Shown: positions 1 through 5,208 of the stretch, piece by piece
Layout: each line of letters begins with the position of its first letter
Numbering within the stretch: position 1 is the first letter of the stretch
Source of the DNA: Candidatus Brocadiia bacterium
Lineage (GTDB): Bacteria; Planctomycetota; MHYJ01; WSZJ01
NCBI GenBank assembly: GCA_013360825.1
Contig: JABWAY010000209.1
Span: 1-7,232 of the forward strand
Direction of reading: 5' to 3'
Length of the DNA stretch: 7,232 nucleotides
Translations under genes and position numbers: made by a program
Notes under the pieces: generated by a model
What the model saw: only the letters and a program-made list of their open reading frames with translations
The model's database searches: none
Told to the model about the DNA's origin: nothing

Positions 1-78
1 GAGTCTCGGCCGCGCCGCGCGGCGGTAACGCGCGGACCCCGCCTGCATCCCACCCGGGCGCTCCCGCCCCGGGCGCGC

Positions 79-84
79 TACACT
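79..84 (+). promoter_or_regulatory. -10-like hexamer upstream of the kinase gene (leaderless promoter)
   Basis: TACACT lies 9 nt before the ATG at 94, in the context CGCTACACT. Transcription would begin about 7 nt downstream of the hexamer, at or within a few bases of the start codon. No purine-rich Shine-Dalgarno lies between the hexamer and the ATG (GGACGCCCG). No TTGACA-like -35 is visible at normal spacing. The similar CGCTAGAAT precedes the tRNA gene in this window, which supports a shared -10 type. The initiation point is inferred. Confidence 0.5.
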
Positions 85-93
85 GGACGCCCG

Positions 94-1845
94 ATGCCCC
101 GCGAACCCGGAAAAGAAGACGTCCTCATCGGCCGGCTGGCGCTGTCGGGGGGAAAAATCACCCGCGACCGGCTGGACGAGTGCATCCACGTGTTCGAGGC
201 GTCGGAGGCGCCGGACACGCTGGGCGAGGTGTTCCTCCAGCGCGGGTACCTGACGGTCGAAGAGCTGAGGACGCTGAAGGACCTCGCGAGCCGCGACCTC
301 TCCGGGCCGCAGGCGATCTCGCAGTCCGGGACGCAGACCGCCCCCGGGGGAGACGGTTCGGCGTTCGCCGAGGCCGCCCTCTTCGGCCGCCTGGCGCTGT
401 CCCAGAACCTCATCTCGCCGGAACAGCTCTTCGAGTGCCTGGACGAGCAGCTCCGGATGGAGAAGGACGGTCGGAGCGTCCAGATCGGCGAACTGATGGT
501 CGGGCACGGGTACCTGAAGCTGGACGACGTGGCGCGGCTCCTGCGCCTGCAGAAGAAGTCGGTGCTGCAGTGCCCGAACTGCGAGGCGCTGTTCACGATG
601 ACGGAGGAGGCGGCCGCGGCGGCGCCGGCGTGCCAGCACTGCGGCGCCCCGCTCTCCCCCGTGATCCGCCTGGTCACGGCGGCGGCGGCGACGACGGCGG
701 CGACGGGGCAGGTGCAGGACGCGCTGATCGGCCGCATCTTCAGCGGCTGCCAGATCCTCGAACGCGTCGGCCGCGGCGGGATGGGGACGGTCTACAAGGG
801 ACGGCACCTGGCGCTCAACAAGCTGATGGCGATCAAGATCCTCGCCATTTCGATCAACGATCCCGAGATGATCGAGCGGTTCGTGCGCGAGGCCCGCGCC
901 TGCGCGCGGCTGGAGCATCCGAACATCATCCAGGTGCACAACGTCGGCCGGAAATTCGGGCACACCTTCATCCTGATGCAGTACATCGACGGGCACACGC
1001 TGGGGCAGATCCTCGACGCGGGGAAAAAGGTCAGCGTGGGGCAGGCGATCAAGATCGTGCGGGAAGTCGCGCGCGGCCTCGGCTACGCGCACCGCCAGGG
1101 AATCGTCCACCGCGACGTCAAGCCGGACAACGTCTTCATCACCAGCGAGGGGGAGGTCAAGGTCGGGGACTTCGGGCTCGCGCTGGAGACGAAGTCGTGG
1201 CACAAGACGGACACAATCCAGGGAACCCCGTTCTACATGCCGCCGGAACAGTGGCGCGGGGAGCCGCAGGACGGCCGGAGCGACATCTACGCGCTGGGGA
1301 TCACCTTCTATGCCCTCGTGACGGGGCAGAAACCGTTCGAGGGCGAATCCGCGATGCTCCTCATGGAACAGCATATGCACGATCGCCCCCGCCCGCCGGC
1401 GGCGGTGAACCCGGACGTTCCGCGGGGCGTGTCCGCGGTGATCATGAAGATGATCTCCAAGAAGCCCGCGGACCGCTACCAGGACTGCGAACACCTCCTC
1501 CAGGACCTCGAGCGGATTGCCCAGGGCCGCGAGCCGGAAGCCCCGCCCGACGTCTCCGATCTCCGCGTCTGCTCGTTCTGCCAGAACCAGAACCGTCCGG
1601 ATGCGCGGAAATGCGCCGTCTGCGGCGAATACCTCGCGACGACACGGACCCTCCTGATGGAGGACGAATTCCCCTGCCCCGCCTGCGGCGAGATCGCCTC
1701 CCGCACCCGCCGCTCCTGCGACGGCTGCGGCCAGCTCTTCTGCAAGACCTGCCGCCTCGTCGCCGCCGTCAAGGGGACGGACTACTGCGCCGAGCACCAG
1801 GCGCCGCCCCCCCAGTTCGCGCACCGGCGGGTCCGCCGGCCCTGA
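94..1845 (+). CDS. Ser/Thr protein kinase with N-terminal MshEN-like repeats and flanking zinc-ribbon motifs
   Basis: This is a 583-residue Hanks-type protein kinase that transfers ATP phosphate to Ser/Thr of unknown targets. The kinase domain spans about 212-475: glycine loop GRGGMGTVYKG (226-236), Lys248 in AIK, Glu266 in helix C, HRDVKPDN (339-346, catalytic Asp341), DFG (359-361), YMPPE (381-385) in place of the usual APE, and SDIYALG (396-402). All catalytic residues are present and it is an RD kinase. Residues 12-154 hold four copies of a roughly 24-residue motif (hGxhhhxxGhhxxxxh) in two pairs, like MshEN/GspE N-terminal domains. A CxxC-CxxC zinc ribbon follows (Cys160, 163, 180, 183). 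After the kinase come Cys493/496/507/510 and a denser cluster, Cys528/531/542/545/550/553 with Cys565 and His568. There is no transmembrane segment, unlike many PknB-type receptors, so it should be cytoplasmic. The start is the first in-frame ATG; it lacks a Shine-Dalgarno but sits just after a -10-like element. Kinase assignment is secure; ligand and substrates are unknown. Confidence 0.95.
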   Translation: MPREPGKEDVLIGRLALSGGKITRDRLDECIHVFEASEAPDTLGEVFLQRGYLTVEELRTLKDLASRDLSGPQAISQSGTQTAPGGDGSAFAEAALFGRLALSQNLISPEQLFECLDEQLRMEKDGRSVQIGELMVGHGYLKLDDVARLLRLQKKSVLQCPNCEALFTMTEEAAAAAPACQHCGAPLSPVIRLVTAAAATTAATGQVQDALIGRIFSGCQILERVGRGGMGTVYKGRHLALNKLMAIKILAISINDPEMIERFVREARACARLEHPNIIQVHNVGRKFGHTFILMQYIDGHTLGQILDAGKKVSVGQAIKIVREVARGLGYAHRQGIVHRDVKPDNVFITSEGEVKVGDFGLALETKSWHKTDTIQGTPFYMPPEQWRGEPQDGRSDIYALGITFYALVTGQKPFEGESAMLLMEQHMHDRPRPPAAVNPDVPRGVSAVIMKMISKKPADRYQDCEHLLQDLERIAQGREPEAPPDVSDLRVCSFCQNQNRPDARKCAVCGEYLATTRTLLMEDEFPCPACGEIASRTRRSCDGCGQLFCKTCRLVAAVKGTDYCAEHQAPPPQFAHRRVRRP

Positions 1846-1874
1846 TCGCGCTCCCCACGGACCGCCCCGGACGC

Positions 1875-1880
1875 TAGAAT
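1875..1880 (+). promoter_or_regulatory. -10 hexamer of the tRNA-Pro (and probably yqeY) transcript
   Basis: TAGAAT ends 12 nt before the first base of the tRNA and 30 nt after the kinase stop codon. The context CGCTAGAAT resembles the element ahead of the kinase gene. No clear -35 is present at 16-18 nt spacing. A start here would give a short 5' extension for RNase P to remove. No other promoter-like hexamer was seen between the tRNA and the next gene, so both may share this one. Confidence 0.5.
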
Positions 1881-1892
1881 CGACCTCCTTCT

Positions 1893-1967
1893 CGGGGCGT
1901 AGCGCAGCATGGCTAGCGCGCCACGCTTGGGACGTGGAGGTCGCCGGTTCGAATCCGGCCGCCCCGA
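1893..1967 (+). tRNA. tRNA-Pro (anticodon UGG)
   Basis: The sequence folds into a complete cloverleaf. The acceptor stem CGGGGCG/CGCCCCG (1893-1899 with 1960-1966) is fully paired, with discriminator A1967. The D stem is GCGC/GCGC (1902-1905, 1916-1919) with a 10-nt loop. The anticodon stem is CCACG/CGTGG (1921-1925, 1933-1937) around loop CTTGGGA, giving anticodon TGG. The T arm is GCCGG-TTCGAAT-CCGGC (1943-1959). The C1-G72 pair with A73 is the usual bacterial tRNA-Pro identity feature. The 3' CCA is not encoded and must be added by a nucleotidyltransferase. UGG can read CCA and, by wobble, other proline codons. Confidence 0.97.
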
Positions 1968-1992
1968 TGCGACAGGCAGGTGCGGTCCGGGC

Positions 1993-2033
1993 GCGGGTCG
2001 GGGGTCTCTCCCCCGTCGCCCCGGCCGACCCGC
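1993..2033 (+). other. GC-rich hairpin in the tRNA-yqeY spacer
   Basis: An outer stem GCGGGTC (1993-1999) pairs with GACCCGC (2027-2033). An inner stem CGGGGG (1999-2004) with CCCCCG (2010-2015) encloses TCTCT; C1999 can join only one of the two stems. There is no T-tract, so it is not a standard intrinsic terminator. It may mark where the tRNA is processed from a joint transcript or stabilise the yqeY leader. In DNA this GC-rich some pairing is expected by chance, so the role is speculative. Confidence 0.35.
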
Positions 2034-2040
2034 GACCCGC

Positions 2041-2047
2041 AGGGAGG
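2041..2047 (+). promoter_or_regulatory. Shine-Dalgarno that sets the yqeY start
   Basis: AGGGAGG lies 4 nt before ATG 2052 and decides between that start and the upstream in-frame ATG at 1980. The 24 residues an upstream start would add (rich in Arg, Pro and Ser) do not resemble the family and would be encoded by the hairpin spacer. Confidence 0.7.
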
Positions 2048-2051
2048 CCGG

Positions 2052-2504
2052 ATGGGCATCAAACAGAACGTGATGGACGGCATGAAGGCCGCGATGAAGG
2101 CGCACGACCAGTTCCGCCTTGACGCGCTCCGCATGCTCAAGGCCGCGATCATGCAGAAGGAGGTCGCGACCGGGGCGCAGAGGGACCTGTCCGAGGAAGA
2201 GACGATGGCGGTCGTCCAGTCGCTGGCGAAGCAGCGCCGCGATTCCGCGGACCAGTATGTGAAGGCCGGCCGGCAGGATCTGGCCGACCTCGAGCTCCGC
2301 GAGCTCAAAATCGCCGAGGAATTCCTCCCCGCGGCCGCCTCCGAGGCCGAGATCGCCGCGGCCGTCGACGCCGCCGTCGCCGCCACGGGCGCTTCCGGAC
2401 CGAAGGACATGGGGAAGGTCATGAAGGCCGTGAAGGAACTCCTCGCGGGAAAGCCGGCGGACGGCGCCGCGCTGAGCGCGCGGGTGAAGGCGCGGCTGGG
2501 ATGA
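2052..2504 (+). CDS. yqeY: GatB/YqeY domain-containing protein
   Basis: This 150-residue protein matches the usual length (about 150) of the stand-alone YqeY family, which resembles the C-terminal tRNA-binding domain of GatB, a subunit of the Glu-tRNA(Gln)/Asp-tRNA(Asn) amidotransferase. Stand-alone YqeY has no firmly established function; a tRNA-related role is inferred from the GatB domain. Family features visible are an N-terminal helix with AAMKAHD then LRMLKAAI, the KQRRDSADQYVKAGRQDLA segment near 60-78, EEFLP at about 92-96, and the C-terminal MGKVMKAVKE followed by ADGAALSARVKARL. The start is chosen by the Shine-Dalgarno at 2041 and by the family N-terminus. It lies 84 nt downstream of tRNA-Pro on the same strand with no obvious promoter of its own. 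The stop codon overlaps an ATG (ATGA at 2501) in the frame of the next gene, but that ATG is not thought to be used. Confidence 0.93.
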   Translation: MGIKQNVMDGMKAAMKAHDQFRLDALRMLKAAIMQKEVATGAQRDLSEEETMAVVQSLAKQRRDSADQYVKAGRQDLADLELRELKIAEEFLPAAASEAEIAAAVDAAVAATGASGPKDMGKVMKAVKELLAGKPADGAALSARVKARLG

Positions 2505-2586
2505 GGCGAGCGGGCAGGCCGGTCCCGGGGCACGCCGGGGAAGAATCGCACCGCAAATCAGGGAAGAACTGCGGCGGTCGCCCCGT

Positions 2587-2592
2587 TACAGT
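2587..2592 (+). promoter_or_regulatory. Possible -10 for the thioredoxin-TPR gene pair
   Basis: TACAGT lies in the 161-nt gap between yqeY and the first thioredoxin-like gene, about 73 nt before its ATG. It resembles the TACACT and TAGAAT elements elsewhere in the window, but no -35 is visible at 17 nt spacing. The remainder of the gap shows only GC-rich sequence with small possible hairpins and no T-tract terminator after yqeY, so read-through from upstream is also possible. Confidence 0.3.
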
Positions 2593-2655
2593 TCCGGACG
2601 ACAACCTGTGCCCGGACCACGGGCCCACGCGCGCCGGCGCCTTCCGGCACATTCC

Positions 2656-2660
2656 GGGAG
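2656..2660 (+). promoter_or_regulatory. Shine-Dalgarno that sets the first thioredoxin-like gene start
   Basis: GGGAG lies 5 nt before ATG 2666. That start gives a textbook signal peptide at the N-terminus. The in-frame ATG at 2501 would bury this signal behind 55 residues that show no domain. Confidence 0.65.
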
Positions 2661-2665
2661 TTTCC

Positions 2666-3649
2666 ATGCGCAAGGTCCTCTGGCCGGCCGCCGCCCTGCT
2701 CCTTCTCGCCCGCGCCGCCACGGCAGACGGGATCGACTGGATCGACAACGACTACGACAAGGCCGTCGCGAAGGCGAAGGAGACCGGGAAACTCGTGCAG
2801 ATGAACTGGCACGCGGAGTGGTGCCACTTCTGCCACAAGCTCGCCGACGAGACCTTTGTGAACGAAGAGGTCATCGCCTTCTCGAACGGGAACTTCGTGA
2901 ACCTCCGGATGGACAAGGACAAGTTCGAGCAGATCGCGGACAAGTTCAATGTCGGCGGCATCCCCGATACGCTGTTCGTGACCGGCGACGGCCGCGTCAT
3001 TTCACGGATCCTGGGGTTCATGCCGGCGGACGCCTGGCTCGCGGAGGTGAAGCAGATCCCGGACCGGCACAAGCGCCTGCTGGAGGTCGAGGCGCTGGTG
3101 GCGAAGGACGACAAGAACGGCGCGACACGGCTGGAGCTGGGGATGCTGCTCAAAGGCACGGGAGACCGGGCCGGGGCGGAAAAGCAGTTCCGGGCGGTCC
3201 TGGAGCTGGACAAGGACAACGCCAGGGGGCAGGCGACGGAGGCCTGGTGGGCGATCGCCGACATGGAGCTGAATGCCGAGGAGCCGGACGTCGCGAAGGC
3301 CAAGGACGCGATGGAGAAGATCAGGGGGCTGGACGCGAAGAACGAGAAGGGCCGGACGGACGATGCGGCGTGCGGGCTCGCCATGCTGCTGATGGACCAG
3401 GACCCGGTGGCGGCGCGCGAGGCGTTCGGGAAGGTGATCGCGGACTTCCCGAAGACGAACGGCACGGCGCAGGCGATGTTCATGATCGCCGCGCTGAAGG
3501 CGAACGTGGACGGCGACCTGGATGCGGCCGAGGCGGGGATGAAGGCGCTGGCGGAGGAATTCCCCGAGGACGACTGGGGCAAGAGGGCCAAGGACGCGGT
3601 CGAGCAGATCGCGAAGATGCGCGGGGCCGGCAAAGCAGAGAAGGAGTAA
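2666..3649 (+). CDS. Exported thioredoxin-fold protein with CHFC motif and TPR-like C-terminus
   Basis: The product has 327 residues. Residues 1-20 form a signal peptide (positive MRK, hydrophobic core, Ala-Thr-Ala before Asp21), so it should act in the periplasm. Residues about 22-135 are a thioredoxin fold of the Thioredoxin_7 type: EWCHFCHK with redox Cys53 and Cys56, DETF just after, FVNLRMDKD, and cis-Pro100 in GGIPD. The His-Phe pair between the cysteines is unlike the CGPC of classical thioredoxins; the motif resembles WCHxC of DUF255/YyaL-like proteins. In DsbA-type proteins a His in the dipeptide makes the disulfide more oxidising, but that is not transferable with certainty. Residues about 138-316 are amphipathic helical pairs resembling TPRs (e.g. 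GDRAGAEKQFRAVLELDKDN), likely a protein-binding platform. The next gene encodes a paralogue 4 nt downstream, so the two are almost certainly co-transcribed. Substrate and redox partner are unknown. Confidence 0.9.
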   Translation: MRKVLWPAAALLLLARAATADGIDWIDNDYDKAVAKAKETGKLVQMNWHAEWCHFCHKLADETFVNEEVIAFSNGNFVNLRMDKDKFEQIADKFNVGGIPDTLFVTGDGRVISRILGFMPADAWLAEVKQIPDRHKRLLEVEALVAKDDKNGATRLELGMLLKGTGDRAGAEKQFRAVLELDKDNARGQATEAWWAIADMELNAEEPDVAKAKDAMEKIRGLDAKNEKGRTDDAACGLAMLLMDQDPVAAREAFGKVIADFPKTNGTAQAMFMIAALKANVDGDLDAAEAGMKALAEEFPEDDWGKRAKDAVEQIAKMRGAGKAEKE

Positions 3650-3653
3650 GCCG

Positions 3654-4610
3654 ATGAGACAGATGATCCGGGCCGGACTGGTCCTCCTGTTCGCGGCGGC
3701 GGTCGCGCACGCGGACGGGAAGGTCGAGTGGATGACGGACCACGACGCGGCGCTCAAGAAGGCGAAGGAGAGCGGAAAGCTCCTCCACGTCCACTTCCAG
3801 GCGGAGTGGTGCGGTCCGTGCAAGGTGATGGAGAAGGAGACGTTCGGCGACGCGGAGACGGCGGCCTTCCTGAACGAGACGTTCGTGAACGTCCTGATCG
3901 ACACGGACAAGGACGGCGCCACCGCGGAAAAGTACGGCGTCGGCGGGATCCCGGACTCGAGGCTGGTCGACGTCTCGGGCGCTTCGGGAAACGAGGTGCT
4001 CCGGATCGTCGGACACCGGCGCGACTTCCTGAGCCGGATGCGGGCGGTCGGCGAGGTGGCCGGGCTCGAGAAGGAGCTGGCGGCGAAGCCGGATGACGTC
4101 GCGCTGATCCTCAAGGCGTCGGAGGTCTACGGCCGGATCGGGCGGCACGTGGACGCCATCGGCGTGCTGGAGCGCGGACTGGAACTCGACGCCGCGACCC
4201 CTTCCGGTAAGAAGATCCACCTGCTCTACCGCCTCGGGCTCTCCCTGTCGGCGCTGGACCAGGTCGAACGGAGCGAGATGGCGTGGCAGCAGGCGGCGCG
4301 GGAAGACAAGGACAACAAGTCGGGACTGATCGACGACATGCAGATGGCGCGCTGCGAGAAGCAGATCGGGGACGAGGACTACCTCGCCGCCGAGCGCTCG
4401 CTTCAGGTGTTCATCGAGCGGTACCCGGACAGCGACCGGATCGCCCGGGCGAAGTACCTCTACGGCGTCTCGCAGTTCTTCGGCGGACGGAACGAGGAGG
4501 CGATCTCGACCTTCCAGGACGTCGTCCGCTCCTACCCCGGGACGGACGAGGCGGAAGACGCCGCCCGGTCGCTCAAGCTGGCTGAGAAGAAGAGCAAGGG
4601 GAAGAAATAG
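3654..4610 (+). CDS. Exported thioredoxin-fold protein with CGPC motif and TPR C-terminus
   Basis: The product has 318 residues and is a paralogue of the preceding gene product. The signal peptide is residues 1-20 (Ala-His-Ala before Asp21). The thioredoxin domain (about 22-135) has AEWCGPCKVMEKETF with Cys53 and Cys56, FVNVLIDTDKD, and cis-Pro100 in GGIPD. Both cysteines and the cis-Pro fall at the same residue numbers as in the neighbour, which supports tandem duplication. CGPC is the classical reducing thioredoxin motif, so a thiol-disulfide reductase role in the periplasm is likely. Residues about 145-310 form TPR units; the last two (YLAAERSLQVFIERYPDSD, then GRNEEAISTFQDVVRSYPG) resemble CpoB/YbgF-type TPRs of envelope proteins. 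The start is 4 nt after the upstream stop, with AAGGAG (3641-3646) inside the last codons of that gene, giving coupled translation. A strong terminator follows within 10 nt. The specific substrate is unknown. Confidence 0.9.
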   Translation: MRQMIRAGLVLLFAAAVAHADGKVEWMTDHDAALKKAKESGKLLHVHFQAEWCGPCKVMEKETFGDAETAAFLNETFVNVLIDTDKDGATAEKYGVGGIPDSRLVDVSGASGNEVLRIVGHRRDFLSRMRAVGEVAGLEKELAAKPDDVALILKASEVYGRIGRHVDAIGVLERGLELDAATPSGKKIHLLYRLGLSLSALDQVERSEMAWQQAAREDKDNKSGLIDDMQMARCEKQIGDEDYLAAERSLQVFIERYPDSDRIARAKYLYGVSQFFGGRNEEAISTFQDVVRSYPGTDEAEDAARSLKLAEKKSKGKK

Positions 4611-4619
4611 GCCGATCTG

Positions 4620-4653
4620 CGGGCCCGGCAGAGATGCCGGGCCCGTTCTGTTT
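4620..4653 (+). terminator. Intrinsic terminator after the thioredoxin-TPR genes
   Basis: A perfect 11-bp stem, CGGGCCCGGCA (4620-4630) with TGCCGGGCCCG (4635-4645), encloses a GAGA tetraloop and is followed by TTCTGTTT (4646-4653). It begins 9 nt after the stop codon at 4608-4610. The stem is very strong and the T-tract is interrupted by single C and G bases. The next gene's ribosome binding site begins at 4656, so a transcript from upstream must pass this hairpin to reach it. Confidence 0.85.
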
Positions 4654-4665
4654 CCGGAGGACGGG

Positions 4666-5208
4666 ATGAAGGCGGCGGTCTTCCTGGACCGGGACGGCGT
4701 CCTCTGCGAGGACCGCGCCGACTATGTCCGGTCGTGGGCGGACTGGCGCTGGGTGCCGGGCGCGCTCGAGGGGGCGGCGGCGATCGCGCGGGCGGGGCGG
4801 CCGCTGGTCGTGATCACGAATCAGGCGTGCATCGGGAAGGGGCTGGTGCCGCGCGCGGTGGTGGACGGGATCCACCGCCGGATGGGAGACGACCTGGCCG
4901 CCGCGGGAGCTCCGCTCGCCGGCGTCTACGTCTGCCCGCACGCCCCGGACGACGGGTGCGACTGCCGGAAACCCCGCCCGGGGATGCTGCTGGCCGCGGC
5001 GCGGGATCTCGACCTCGACCTGGCGGCCTCCACCTTCGTCGGCGACAACCTCCGCGACGGAGAGGCCGCCGCCGCCGCCGGCACGCGTTTCGTCCTCACC
5101 CTGACCGGCCAGGGTCCGCGGTGGCTGGAGGAGGCGCGGCGCCGGGGGGCTCCCCCGCGGACGGCCCCGGATCTCCGGGCGGCGGCGGAGCTGATCCTCC
5201 GGGGGTGA
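4666..5208 (+). CDS. gmhB: HAD-family phosphatase, GmhB/HisB-N type
   Basis: This 180-residue protein belongs to the HAD class IIIA phosphatases that include D-glycero-D-manno-heptose-1,7-bisphosphate 7-phosphatase (GmhB, LPS or S-layer heptose synthesis) and histidinol-phosphatase (HisB N-terminal). Motif I is FLDRDGV with nucleophile Asp8 and acid/base Asp10. Motif II is Thr51 in ITNQ. The zinc loop is Cys90, His92, Cys98 and Cys100 in CPHAPDDGCDCRKP, with Lys102 as motif III. Motif IV is GDNLRDGEAA (Asp127, Asp131). The domain is complete and of normal length. GGAGG (4656-4660) sits 5 nt before the ATG. The zinc loop is shorter than in E. coli GmhB and is HisB-N-like, so the substrate is not settled by sequence alone; no heptose or histidine genes are nearby. 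Its last 113 nt overlap the convergent membrane-protein gene. Confidence 0.88.
   Translation: MKAAVFLDRDGVLCEDRADYVRSWADWRWVPGALEGAAAIARAGRPLVVITNQACIGKGLVPRAVVDGIHRRMGDDLAAAGAPLAGVYVCPHAPDDGCDCRKPRPGMLLAAARDLDLDLAASTFVGDNLRDGEAAAAAGTRFVLTLTGQGPRWLEEARRRGAPPRTAPDLRAAAELILRG

Noticed and set aside
1..28. Possible tail of an upstream plus-strand gene ending at TAA 26-28.
   Set aside because: Only eight codons are visible, too few to support a gene.
53..73. CCCGGG inverted repeat with a 9-nt spacer just before the kinase promoter.
   Set aside because: It has a short stem, a large loop and no T-tract; such repeats are frequent by chance in this composition.
180..1877. 565-residue plus-strand frame overlapping the kinase gene.
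   Set aside because: The Arg/Gly/Ala/Pro-rich translation is typical of a shifted frame in GC-rich DNA; the kinase frame carries every catalytic motif.
1980..2051. Upstream ATG of the yqeY frame.
   Set aside because: The added residues are Arg/Ser/Pro-rich, are encoded by the hairpin spacer and are absent from the family; the Shine-Dalgarno points to 2052.
2501..2665. In-frame 55-residue N-terminal extension of the first thioredoxin-like gene, starting at an ATG overlapping the yqeY stop (ATGA).
   Set aside because: The ATG at 2666 has a Shine-Dalgarno and begins a proper signal peptide; the extension has no recognisable domain, and open frames of this length are common at this GC content.
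3002..4220. Long minus-strand frames opposite the thioredoxin-TPR genes.
   Set aside because: They are antisense shadows without motifs; the sense frames have signal peptides, CxxC sites and cis-Pro in the right places.
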